DNA of 21,939 nt from DAOTWP01 sp034435675 (GTDB taxonomy: Bacteria; Chloroflexota; Anaerolineae; Aggregatilineales; Phototrophicaceae), in NCBI GenBank assembly GCA_034435675.1, contig DAOTWP010000355.1:1-21939 (forward strand), in the 5' to 3' direction. Below the pieces are notes generated by a model. The model saw nothing but the letters and a program-made list of their open reading frames with translations, made no database searches and was not told the DNA's origin. The position numbers and the translations under genes were made by a program. Below are positions 1 through 8,546 of the stretch, piece by piece. Position 1 is the first letter of the stretch. Each line of letters starts with the position of its first letter.

Positions 1-3000
1 TGCCCATCGGTATAGTCTTCACAGACCGTCGCCTCGAACGAGGGACCACTCACGCAGATGGTGAACGTGGCGTCCTGCGGCGCTTCTTCGCCGACCACAT
101 CCTTGGTGATGCGCAGGGTGCCCACTGGCGCGGCGCATTCGCCCATTTCGCCAATAGCATCTTCACCTTCACCGATGGTCAGCGTGTGGATGCCGTAGCC
201 GTCGCCATAGTCCGCGACCTTGATCGTGATGCTTTCGTTCGCGCCAAGCTGGATGCTGCCCTGCAGCACGCTGTCCACGAAGAAGGGTTCGGGCGCGTCC
301 ATCGGGCCACCGTTGTTGGTGACCACGAATTCCACACCGTCCTCCCCGCAGATCGGGTCGATATGCAGTTCAGGATCGGGTGTACGGTCAATCGTCAGGT
401 GGAACGTCTGGGTTTCGCACAGACGGCGTTCCTGGAACGACTGTACCACCAGCGTGTAGCTGCCTTCCGGATAGCTGTCGGTGTTCCAGCCGTTGGGCTG
501 TCCGCCGTTGCTGTCGCCCAGGAAGTAGTACGGGTTGACGTTCTCGGTCCAGTTCTGGTTCTGCGGTCCCGTCAGGGTGAAGACCACCTGCGACGGGTTG
601 CCATTGGCAAAGGTCGCCTGCACGTTGACCACGCCGCTCAGTTCGCCGTTCGCCGGCAAACCGCTGACGGTCATCGCGCCGATGCTGCATTCGCCTTCGA
701 GGTCGCACCACAGCGTGCCGTTGACATGTTTCGCCCCCAGCAGCCGCTGCCCGTAGACATTGCCCAGCGAGCCATACAGGTTGCTGTTGAATTCCGGCAG
801 CACCAGCGGTGCCTGATTTGCCGCTGCCTGGTTGCTGGTGTACAGCGGGTACAGGTGGCTGGCGTCAAAGAACACGTCAATCTGCGCCGCGCAGTCGGGC
901 ACGTCCACCGTCAGGGTTACGGACTGTCCCGGTCCCACGACCGTCGTACCGTCGCCGTTCGGGTTGGTGCTGACATCGGGCATGCTGTCATACAGCACCT
1001 GATCGCTCAGGTTATTGTTGTACTTCTGGTAGGACGCCATGCCGACCGTGTACGAGCAGTACTGCGAGCGATTCTGCACGACTGCGGTGGCGACGCCGGT
1101 GTTCGGGTCGTACTGGATGCCGCCGACGATGCGCAGATCCGCCTTCGGATCGCCGCCGGTCGGGCACAGGTTGGTGTAGTCGTTGGTGATCGTCACCGGG
1201 GTGTCTGCACCGGCGACCACGTTGTAAGCGCCTTCACCGGTCACGTTCCAGTCAGCAGCAGGCTGCGGATCGGTTTCGCTGACGGTGTATGCGCCTGCGG
1301 GCAGGTCGTCCCAGGTGTAGCTTTCGCCGTCTGCCAGCATGACGCATGCAGGATCAATGACCACGCCCTGCGGACCGCTGAGGCAGATTTCGAATGCTGC
1401 ATCATCGGGCGCGAACTGTCCGGTCACATCCTTCGTCACGGTCAGGCTGCCAAGTGCTTCCTGATTGCCGAACACGAAGGTCCAGCCGCCCAGGTAGTCA
1501 ACGGTTGCCGGCTTGCAGGCGTCGCCATTGTCGTCAAGACCCGGATCGGTGTTCGTCCAGCCGTCCTGCTGCGTTTCGCAGGCGACATAGCTGCCGGGCT
1601 GCACCGGACCGAAGCTGACTTCGCCATTGGCGCTGGTGACGACAGAACTGCCGACCTGATTCCCTTCGGTGTCGTACAGCGTAATCGTCCAGCCGCCCAG
1701 CAGCGGTTCGTTTTCACCGCGGCTGCCATTGCCGTCAAGGTCGTTGTACTTCAGCGCGTACAGGTTGGGCAGGCGCTTGTTGACAAACACGCAGGTCACA
1801 TCCTGACCGGGCGCGGGTGTCACGGTGACGCTGCCGCCTTCAACGCTGTAATCAACGTAGCTCTCGTCTGCGCTGTAGCAGTAGACCTCAGCCAGACCGT
1901 AGCCGCCGGTGTTGCTGGCGTTGAGTTCGGTGAAGGTGTAGGACTCGTTGCCGGTCAGTTCACCGAATTCACGGAAGTTCGGGTAGGTGCCGTCGCTGTC
2001 ATCATCGAGGATGAATTCAACGTCGTTGTAGTCGGTGAAGGTGAAGTCCACGAACTCGTTTTCGTTGAAGTTCTGAACAGCGTCCTTCTCGATGGTGATT
2101 GAGGCGAGGCTCTGTTCATTGACGACCGTATGCGTGCAGAACTTGTCCAACGGGGGGTTGAACGGCTGCGGCGTGGTCGTCTCGCAGTAACGGTTTTCGC
2201 TGATGTCATAGACCAGGGCGTCGGGCAGTGCGCTGGTGTCGAAGCCGTCAATGCCTTCGAAACCGGTGCCAACACCCTCTACGGCTGCCCAACCGGCGAC
2301 ACCCGTTTCGCTGACGCTGTAGGTTTCGCCAAAGGGCACTTCCAGGTCAGCCAGCACGCCGTTGTCGCTCTTACGGCGGTAATCGCACGACCACGCGCCG
2401 CCAGTGTAACCGCACGTCGCGGTGGCAATGCTGCTTTCTGCCGTCAGAATTGTGCCGTCACTGATTGGTGAACCTTCAAAGTCGGTCCATTCCTTGATGA
2501 AGGTCACGTGGTAAACACACGGGTTGTTGTTGTGTGCCTTGGTGCTGCTCTCGTTGCGGTTATCTGCCGGGTCGAACCACGTGATGATCGTCGTGTTCGC
2601 GCCGCCAGCATCCTGGGTTGTGAAGTAGTAGCGTGCGCCAGCGTCCACGACGCCGTTTCCGTCATTGCTGCCCGGACCATTCCACGTGAAGGCGACGCCA
2701 TCGACATCGTTGTCGCCGGTCACGCGCCAGTACAGCGTGTCACCCACGCGGCATTCTGCCGTCAGGTTCAGCCGCACGTCAGGACGCGGCTGTTCGCGGT
2801 TGACAACGGTGTGCTCGCAGTATTTCGCCAGCCCGTTGAGACCGCAGTTGTCTGCGCCCACGATTTGGCTGAATTCGCCCAGCCCGGACTGGTTCGCCCA
2901 GTATGTCGGGATGCCGCTTTCGCTGACGGTGTAGCTTTCGCCCACCGGCACGTCCAGACCGTCATTCGCCTCATTACCGCCCAGGCTGCTCACGCAGGTC

Positions 3001-6000
3001 AGCACATTGCCGACATAGGAGCAGGTCAGGGTTTCGAGGCTGCTGGTCAGGGTAATGCTGAAACCGCTGAGATCGACACCCTGCGGCAGCCCTTGCAGCG
3101 GGTTGCCCTGAACATCTTCCCACACCTTCACCGGGAAAATGTGATACTGGCAGCGCTGCGCCATGTTGGTGCTGCTGGCGGCACTGGTGCGCCCGTTGAG
3201 CGTCCAGACCAGATTGCCGCTGCCGTCCCAGGTCACGCCAAACGCTGCGTCCGGGTAGAACGGGGTGCGTCCGGGTAGGAAGTCCACCGGCTGACCGCGA
3301 TCCTGCGGGGCAGGGCTGAAACGGTTGTTGGTGCCGACCGGGATAGTCACACTGAAGGCGTTGGGGTTGTTGTAGCCGAAGAATGCCGTGAAGCTGCCAT
3401 CTTCGTTCGCCGCCACGCATTCCAGAATTGGGCTGATGCCACGCGGAGCCACATGCGTGTTGGTGATGGTATGGGTCGCCGTCTGGTCGGCAGCCACGTT
3501 CACATTCGCGCCGTTGTCACCGACCACCCACAGACTACCGGGATCGGTTTCGCTGACGGTGTAGCTGCCGGGAAGCAGGTCGCTCCAGCTCAGCACTGCG
3601 CCGTCATAGTCGGCGATCTGGCAGGCGCCGTTTTCGCTGCCGGTGGGATAGCTGGGACCCATGATGCAGATTTCAAAGGTCTGATCCACCAGCGGGGTCG
3701 CGCCGTTCCAGTTGACCGCTTTGGTCACATCCAGGCTGCCGAAGCGCGGCAGTTCATAGTTGCCGAAGACGAGTTCTGCGGGCTCGCCAAAATCAGCATC
3801 GCAGTCCGGACCGGCAATGGCGCCAGTGCCAAAACGGTTACCCGCCTTCACCAGAGCGCTAATCGTGCCGATCGGATATTCCCCGTCCAGCGTGAAGCTG
3901 TAGGTAGCGGGCACTGTTGGGTTGTTGTCCCACTTGATGCCGGTGGTGTTGGTGCTGCCATCGGGACCATAGACACCGTTGCCACTGATGCTGGTGATAT
4001 GCGCGGCGCAGCTTTCCAGACCAATCAAGTTCCAGTGGCTGACGGTCTTCGATCCCGCAGCCGCTTCGATGTAGTAGGACCATGTGGTGCCACTGACACC
4101 GAGGAAGGTGATGGTGTAGGTCGAAGTCTGGTTGTTCTGCGTGAAGGAAATCACCACGCTCGACGGACCGGGAATCGCGCTGCTGCCGTTATTGGCAAAC
4201 ACCGTCACGTCCTGGCACAGCGGGGTCGTGTTCTGCCAGCCAGCCAGCAGGGTTTCGCAGACTTCGTAGTCGCCAGCAGGCAGTACGAAGCTGAGCAGAC
4301 CATCGCTGTCGGTATTGCCTTCTGCGACCACATCACCGTTGCCGTCCGTAACCACGAAGTGCCAGCCTTCTAGACCGGGTTCATCTTCGTCCCAGATGCC
4401 ATCCTGGTTGAGGTCGTTGAACTTGTAGATGTTCAGGTCGCCATCAGGCGGCGGGGTTTCGGTGCGGGTGTTGGTAATCTCGACAGTGGCTTCTTCACCG
4501 CTGGTCAGGATCACATTATTGATCGTATCGGGACCCGTCCAACCAGCCGGCGATACCTCGGTGATTGTGTACATGCCGGGGAACAGGTTTTCGAACGTGT
4601 ACGTGCCGGTTACATCCGCGCACGCCTGCGTCACCAGACCCTGCGGCACCGGAATTGCCGGAGTGCCCTCGCGCGCCACGCAGATTTCTGCGGCGGCAGG
4701 GGCGTTCACGGGTTCGCCGTTCAGCAGCCAGGTCTTGTCAATGGTGATGCTGCCGGGCTGGTAATTGCCAAATTCGACGATGTGCGTATGTTTGCGCTCA
4801 ACTTCGACATCCAGCGGATTTTGTGTGCTGAGATACCAGCCGGACTGGAGCACTTCTTCCACACGGTAATCGCCGGGTTCAATGTCGCTAAAGCCCACGA
4901 CACCGGTGATGTCGGTTACGCCATCATCATAGAATTCGTACTGGTCGTCGTTGTACTGGAAGACTTCGAAGCCCCAGCCTGGCAGCGCCGGTTCGTTGTC
5001 ATCACGGACGCCGTTGGCATTCAGATCTTCGAACTTCTTGACCAGCAGCACAGCATAACGCGCGTTGCCAAACAACACGGTGGAGGACACGCCAACGTTG
5101 TAGTAGCAGCTGCCGCTGGCGGGCTGGGTCACATCCCAGTTGTTGCTGGTAATCTCGCAGATGTCATAGGTCTTGCTGGCGTCCAGTGTCAGGATAGCTT
5201 CGCCGTCACTGCCCAGCGAAATGGTCGTCCAACCGCCCTGACCCGCAACGCGGTATTTCACCGACCAGTTGATCAACGGTTCACCGGCATCGCGGTCGCC
5301 GTCGCCATTCAGGTCGTTGTACTTCTGAATGACGATTCTGCCGCCGGGAACCCACTGCTTGCGGGCGGTGGCAGTCAGCGGGAAGTTTTGTGTGCCGCTG
5401 AGGACAATCTTCTGCACGTTAACACCCGGATTAATGCTCGTGCCCGCTTGCAGGGTCACGGTGGTGCTGGCGGTAATGGTCGCCGTGCCGGGTTCATCAT
5501 GCGCAATGGAAAAAACGGCTTGCCCGTTGGCATCCGTCGTAACACTGCTATCACTCAAAGTTCCCAGATCGGTGCTGAGGTAGACCGTCTGGTTAGCAAT
5601 CGGCTGGTTGCCCTTCAGCAGCGTCAGGGTGTACTGGTGACTGCTGGAAAGGTAGCCGCCGTTGCCATCCGATTCGAGGAAGTTCACCGCGTTGCTCGGC
5701 TCGATCGTCAGCGTCGGGTTCAGCACCGCATCGCACAAGCCGTTGGCGAATTTGTCCTGAATATCGGCGATGATCACCTGCTGGCGGTTGTAAACCGAGG
5801 AGGGACCCGTCAGATTGAACCCATCGGAGAAGAACCAGACTGCGGTCTGCCGTGCAGCCGCTTCCGTATCAGTCAGCCCGGAAACGGGCGGATAATACTG
5901 AAGCGTACAGGCGACCAGCGGGTCGGTTACGCCGACGGTGCTGTTCTCATAGCACTGTGTCCCAATACCGTTGTTGATATCGGTACAGAATGCCTGCATT

Positions 6001-6215
6001 GATACATTATCCACGCGCACATTGAAGACGCCTGCCCATGTTTCTTCATCATTGCCATTGGGCAAAGAACCTTCAACCTCTTTTCCCGCGCCTACGCTGT
6101 CAAAACACAGCTCCACAACATTGGATGCCATCACCAGACCAGCAGTGATGAGGAGCGCGCCGAGCAGCAGTGCGACGAGGCTACGGGTTACTGTCCTTTT
6201 TTTGATCGTAATCAT
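1..6215 (-). CDS. Giant secreted thioester (TQXA)/SdrD_B/CnaB-repeat surface adhesin, 3' end outside window
   Basis: The frame starts at ATG 6215-6213 behind a GAAGGAAG ribosome site and is open to the left edge, so at least 2,071 residues are visible and the C-terminal anchor is not. Residues 1-31 are a signal peptide (KKR, then a long hydrophobic run). Residues about 55-160 resemble a thioester domain: Cys77 in AFCTD and Gln123 in RQTAVW match the YC...TQxAxW signature. About 165-275 look like a Big-1 Ig-like domain. SdrD_B-type calcium loops (KYNDLNGDGDRDAGEP and variants) begin at Lys298, Lys394, Lys598 and Lys1489. CnaB/prealbumin-like modules carry possible isopeptide triads: K494/E553/N582, K832/E889/N919, K1377/E1430/N1479 and K1595/E1647/N1678; another begins at K2038. 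Large Cys-containing modules with a shared CxHTVVN ending occupy about 1020-1140 and 1236-1370. The likely role is a rigid cell-surface adhesin or stalk. The frame was checked at several points along its length; domain names are by pattern, not search. Confidence 0.88.
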   Translation of the reverse strand, partial: MITIKKRTVTRSLVALLLGALLITAGLVMASNVVELCFDSVGAGKEVEGSLPNGNDEETWAGVFNVRVDNVSMQAFCTDINNGIGTQCYENSTVGVTDPLVACTLQYYPPVSGLTDTEAAARQTAVWFFSDGFNLTGPSSVYNRQQVIIADIQDKFANGLCDAVLNPTLTIEPSNAVNFLESDGNGGYLSSSHQYTLTLLKGNQPIANQTVYLSTDLGTLSDSSVTTDANGQAVFSIAHDEPGTATITASTTVTLQAGTSINPGVNVQKIVLSGTQNFPLTATARKQWVPGGRIVIQKYNDLNGDGDRDAGEPLINWSVKYRVAGQGGWTTISLGSDGEAILTLDASKTYDICEITSNNWDVTQPASGSCYYNVGVSSTVLFGNARYAVLLVKKFEDLNANGVRDDNEPALPGWGFEVFQYNDDQYEFYDDGVTDITGVVGFSDIEPGDYRVEEVLQSGWYLSTQNPLDVEVERKHTHIVEFGNYQPGSITIDKTWLLNGEPVNAPAAAEICVAREGTPAIPVPQGLVTQACADVTGTYTFENLFPGMYTITEVSPAGWTGPDTINNVILTSGEEATVEITNTRTETPPPDGDLNIYKFNDLNQDGIWDEDEPGLEGWHFVVTDGNGDVVAEGNTDSDGLLSFVLPAGDYEVCETLLAGWQNTTPLCQDVTVFANNGSSAIPGPSSVVISFTQNNQTSTYTITFLGVSGTTWSYYIEAAAGSKTVSHWNLIGLESCAAHITSISGNGVYGPDGSTNTTGIKWDNNPTVPATYSFTLDGEYPIGTISALVKAGNRFGTGAIAGPDCDADFGEPAELVFGNYELPRFGSLDVTKAVNWNGATPLVDQTFEICIMGPSYPTGSENGACQIADYDGAVLSWSDLLPGSYTVSETDPGSLWVVGDNGANVNVAADQTATHTITNTHVAPRGISPILECVAANEDGSFTAFFGYNNPNAFSVTIPVGTNNRFSPAPQDRGQPVDFLPGRTPFYPDAAFGVTWDGSGNLVWTLNGRTSAASSTNMAQRCQYHIFPVKVWEDVQGNPLQGLPQGVDLSGFSITLTSSLETLTCSYVGNVLTCVSSLGGNEANDGLDVPVGESYTVSESGIPTYWANQSGLGEFSQIVGADNCGLNGLAKYCEHTVVNREQPRPDVRLNLTAECRVGDTLYWRVTGDNDVDGVAFTWNGPGSNDGNGVVDAGARYYFTTQDAGGANTTIITWFDPADNRNESSTKAHNNNPCVYHVTFIKEWTDFEGSPISDGTILTAESSIATATCGYTGGAWSCDYRRKSDNGVLADLEVPFGETYSVSETGVAGWAAVEGVGTGFEGIDGFDTSALPDALVYDISENRYCETTTPQPFNPPLDKFCTHTVVNEQSLASITIEKDAVQNFNENEFVDFTFTDYNDVEFILDDDSDGTYPNFREFGELTGNESYTFTELNASNTGGYGLAEVYCYSADESYVDYSVEGGSVTVTPAPGQDVTCVFVNKRLPNLYALKYNDLDGNGSRGENEPLLGGWTITLYDTEGNQVGSSVVTSANGEVSFGPVQPGSYVACETQQDGWTNTDPGLDDNGDACKPATVDYLGGWTFVFGNQEALGSLTVTKDVTGQFAPDDAAFEICLSGPQGVVIDPACVMLADGESYTWDDLPAGAYTVSETDPQPAADWNVTGEGAYNVVAGADTPVTITNDYTNLCPTGGDPKADLRIVGGIQYDPNTGVATAVVQNRSQYCSYTVGMASYQKYNNNLSDQVLYDSMPDVSTNPNGDGTTVVGPGQSVTLTVDVPDCAAQIDVFFDASHLYPLYTSNQAAANQAPLVLPEFNSNLYGSLGNVYGQRLLGAKHVNGTLWCDLEGECSIGAMTVSGLPANGELSGVVNVQATFANGNPSQVVFTLTGPQNQNWTENVNPYYFLGDSNGGQPNGWNTDSYPEGSYTLVVQSFQERRLCETQTFHLTIDRTPDPELHIDPICGEDGVEFVVTNNGGPMDAPEPFFVDSVLQGSIQLGANESITIKVADYGDGYGIHTLTIGEGEDAIGEMGECAAPVGTLRITKDVVGEEAPQDATFTICVSGPSFEATVCEDYTDG

Positions 6216-6260
6216 AGCCACTTCCTTCAATTAAAACTGCGATAAGGGCGACACGCCCCG

Positions 6261-6299
6261 GAAATAAAAACGCCAGCACTGACGACACCGTGCAACGCG
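6261..6299 (-). terminator. Terminator-like hairpin in the adhesin leader (possible attenuator)
   Basis: Read on the minus strand, CGC (6299-6297) and GCAC (6293-6290) can pair with GTGC (6279-6276) and GCG (6273-6271). The stem is interrupted and has a 10-nt loop. It is followed at once by TTTTTATTT (6270-6262). It ends about 46 nt before the adhesin start codon. A transcript that started further upstream would meet this before the gene, as in attenuation. The stem is short and broken, so this is tentative. Confidence 0.3.
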
Positions 6300-6645
6300 G
6301 AGTCACCCTTGCCAGCCTGTGCGGAAGAAGATGGTGTTTGCGGCATTGACAATCTCCTCTGCGAAGCTGTGCGGCTGGCGGCTGTGTGTTGCGCTCACAG
6401 CCTGGTGATTGGTCCAAACCGCACAATACCCCAATGAAAAAAGTGTGAGACTTCCCCACGCCCAAATCGTACCATTGTTCTATTCGTGAACCGAAGCAAA
6501 ATTTACGTCGTTTAGTGAACCTCCAACAACCTATCAGGCTTAAGCTTCAACATTGCAATTTCAAGACTATCTCAACATTCCTGACAGGAATCAGTACCTT
6601 GCAATGGGCAAAATGCCTATGCAGCATGGTTTACTTTCTATACTT

Positions 6646-6711
6646 TTGAAAGGTTGTAAGGCGTATACCTTTCAAGCGTAAACGTTTTTCAAACCTCTTC
6701 ACAAACGCTTG
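6646..6711. repeat. Overlapping inverted repeats in AT-rich intergenic DNA
   Basis: TTGAAAGGT (6646-6654) and ACCTTTCAA (6667-6675) form a perfect 9-bp inverted repeat with a 12-nt spacer. CAAGCGT (6673-6679) and ACGCTTG (6705-6711) form a second, perfect 7-bp inverted repeat that starts inside the right arm of the first. The arrangement could be a regulator-binding region or alternative hairpins. No family can be named from the sequence. Confidence 0.55.
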
Positions 6712-6726
6712 GAAAACTGTTCGAAA

Positions 6727-6757
6727 AATGGCACACCAGACGTGTGAATGGCACACC
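6727..6757. repeat. 11-bp direct repeat with 20-bp period
   Basis: AATGGCACACC occurs at 6727-6737 and again at 6747-6757. The 20-bp period would place both copies on nearly the same face of the helix. GTGTG at 6742-6746 lies between them and makes an inverted CACAC/GTGTG pair with the first copy. It looks like an operator for a regulator that binds twice, about 150 bp upstream of the sugar kinase gene. Confidence 0.5.
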
Positions 6758-6848
6758 GAATGCGCGGCGTGTTCCGCGCGTTCTTGCTTCTCCTGTGCCC
6801 TTGCTCCTTAATTCACCGATCCGAACGGCGCGAAACAGGCAACCTCGT

Positions 6849-6854
6849 TATAAT
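6849..6854 (+). promoter_or_regulatory. Candidate -10 box of the sugar kinase gene
   Basis: A perfect TATAAT lies 55 bp before the kinase start codon. The DNA 16-18 bp further upstream (CGGCGC region) is not like a -35 box, so the promoter would need an activator or the match is chance. Confidence 0.4.
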
Positions 6855-6909
6855 GAAGGCAGCGAGTACATTTTTCACCTGCCGCGAAAACAACGGAAAA
6901 TCATAAGCC

Positions 6910-8478
6910 ATGCCCAAAGATTACATTCTCGCTCTTGATAACGGCACGCAGAGTGTGCGCGCGCTGCTGTTTGACGCCGAGGGCAATCTCGCCGCCAAAA
7001 GCCGCATTCCCATTGAACCGTATGTTTCGCCGCAGCCGGGCTGGGCAGAACACGACCCCGACTACTTCTGGAAGGCGCTGTGTGCTGCCTGCCAGCAGCT
7101 CTGGACGCTGACCGACATCCCCAAAGACGCGATCGCCGGGGTGGTGCTGACCACCCAGCGGGCAACCATGATTAACCTGGACAAGTACGGCAAGCCGCTG
7201 CGCCCGGCAATCATCTGGCTGGATCAGCGCCGTGCCAGCAACCAGCCGCGTATCGGCGGCAGGTGGGGGCTGTTGTTCCGGCTGGCGCGGGTCAGCCAGA
7301 CCGTCGCCTTCTTTCAGGCAGAGGCAGAGGCGAACTGGATCGCCCAGCATCAGCCGGGCATCTGGGAAAAGACGCACAAATTCCTGCTGCTCAGCGGCTA
7401 CCTGACCTACCGGCTGACCGGGCGCTTTGTCGATTCGATTGGGTCGCAGGTGGGCTATATCCCCTTCGACAGCAAAACGATGCACTGGGCAGCCCCGGAC
7501 GACTGGAAATGGCTGGCGATTGCGGCAATGACCCCGGACCGGCTGCCCGATCTGGTACCGCCCGGCACGCCGATTGGCATCATCACCAGCGAAGCAGCAG
7601 CAGCGACGGGCATTCCCGCAGGCACGCCGTTTATCGCCGCCGCCGCAGACAAAGCGTGCGAAGTGCTGGGCGCGGGCAGCATGCAGGGGCATATCGGCTG
7701 TGTCAGCTACGGCACGACAGCGACGATTACGACCACCAGCCGCAAGTATGTTGAGCCGATTCCGCTGGTGCCGCCCTACCCCGCCGCTGTGCCGGGCATG
7801 TACAGCCTGGAGATTCAGAATTACCGGGGCTACTGGCTGGTCAACTGGTTCAAGGAAGAATTCGCCCACCACGAACAGCGCCTGGCGCAAGAACGCGGCA
7901 TTGAAGCCGAGGAATTGTTTGATGAGCTGGTTAACGCCACACCGCCCGGCGCGATGGGGCTGATGCTGCAACCGTACTGGACGCCCGGTGTGCGTTTCCC
8001 CGGACCGGAAGCAAAGGGGGCGGTGATCGGCTTTGGGGATGTGCACACCCGCGCGCACCTTTACCGCGCCATTCTGGAAGGGCTGGCGTATGCGCTGCGG
8101 CAGGGGTCGGAACGTATCGAGAAACGCAGCGGCATCAAAATCATGGAACTGCGCGTGTCCGGCGGGGGCAGCCAGAGTGACGCCGCTGTACAGCTCACGG
8201 CAGATATGTTCAACCTGCCCACCGCCCGCCCGCATATTTACGAAACCAGCGGGCTGGGCGCGGCAATTGACGGCGCGGTGGGGCTGAAATGGCATCCGGA
8301 TTTCCGCACTGCCGTTGGGGCGATGACGCGCATCAGCCGGGTATTTGAACCGAACGAGCAGCACCACGCGCTGTACACGCAGCTTTACGAGCGCGTCTAC
8401 AAGCAGATGTACGCCCGCTTGCAGCCGCTCTACCGCGAGATTCAGGCGATCACCGGCTACCCCGGCGGGCTGGAATAG
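6910..8478 (+). CDS. FGGY-family carbohydrate kinase
   Basis: This 522-residue protein has the usual length of FGGY kinases, which phosphorylate sugars or polyols with ATP in the cytoplasm. The N-terminal phosphate motif is LALDNGTQSVRALLFD (residues 7-22). The sugar-site segments are TTQRAT (81-86) and IIWLDQR (101-107). The likely catalytic base is Asp247 in AAADKAC, followed by SYGTTATIT (266-274), and the adenosine motif is VSGGGSQSD (416-424). In glycerol kinase the segment equivalent to TTQRAT reads NQRET with a substrate-binding Glu; here that position is Ala85, so glycerol is not the obvious substrate although a glpD-like gene lies 8 kb away. The start has only a weak ribosome site. 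It is convergent with the next gene, 68 bp away, and stands alone. The family is sure; the substrate is unknown. Confidence 0.93.
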   Translation: MPKDYILALDNGTQSVRALLFDAEGNLAAKSRIPIEPYVSPQPGWAEHDPDYFWKALCAACQQLWTLTDIPKDAIAGVVLTTQRATMINLDKYGKPLRPAIIWLDQRRASNQPRIGGRWGLLFRLARVSQTVAFFQAEAEANWIAQHQPGIWEKTHKFLLLSGYLTYRLTGRFVDSIGSQVGYIPFDSKTMHWAAPDDWKWLAIAAMTPDRLPDLVPPGTPIGIITSEAAAATGIPAGTPFIAAAADKACEVLGAGSMQGHIGCVSYGTTATITTTSRKYVEPIPLVPPYPAAVPGMYSLEIQNYRGYWLVNWFKEEFAHHEQRLAQERGIEAEELFDELVNATPPGAMGLMLQPYWTPGVRFPGPEAKGAVIGFGDVHTRAHLYRAILEGLAYALRQGSERIEKRSGIKIMELRVSGGGSQSDAAVQLTADMFNLPTARPHIYETSGLGAAIDGAVGLKWHPDFRTAVGAMTRISRVFEPNEQHHALYTQLYERVYKQMYARLQPLYREIQAITGYPGGLE

Positions 8479-8546
8479 AACAGGCGCGAGGTAGCGCACG
8501 GGCGCGCGGCTGTCACGCAGCAGCACGCCCCTGCGGCGGTTCGATT

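Larger units (their letters stand above)
6216..6909. other. 694-bp divergent intergenic region with inverted and direct repeats
   Basis: This stretch separates the adhesin (-) from the sugar kinase (+). It is clearly more AT-rich than the genes around it between about 6470 and 6740. I see no convincing coding frame. It contains a hairpin (GGCTGTG at 6380-6386 with CACAGCC at 6396-6402), a terminator-like hairpin in the adhesin leader, two overlapping inverted repeats (6646-6675 and 6673-6711) and an 11-bp direct repeat (6727-6757). I could not find a good -35/-10 pair for the adhesin. The length and repeat content suggest that one or both genes are regulated here. Confidence 0.6.

Noticed and set aside
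186..6002. Several long plus-strand open frames opposite the adhesin gene (186-2102, 2508-3278, 3453-4373, 4782-6002)
   Set aside because: They are antisense to a continuous, domain-rich minus-strand frame. Their translations have no recognisable motifs and their existence follows from GC-rich codon use of the real gene.
6216..6420. c-di-GMP-I or fluoride riboswitch in the adhesin leader
   Set aside because: Short similar strings occur (GCACAGG, GATGGTGTT), but the order and partner segments of the consensus are missing or on the wrong strand.
6181..6465. 94-codon minus-strand frame upstream of and overlapping the adhesin start
   Set aside because: It is out of frame with the adhesin, has no ribosome site I can see and no domain pattern; most likely chance in the leader.
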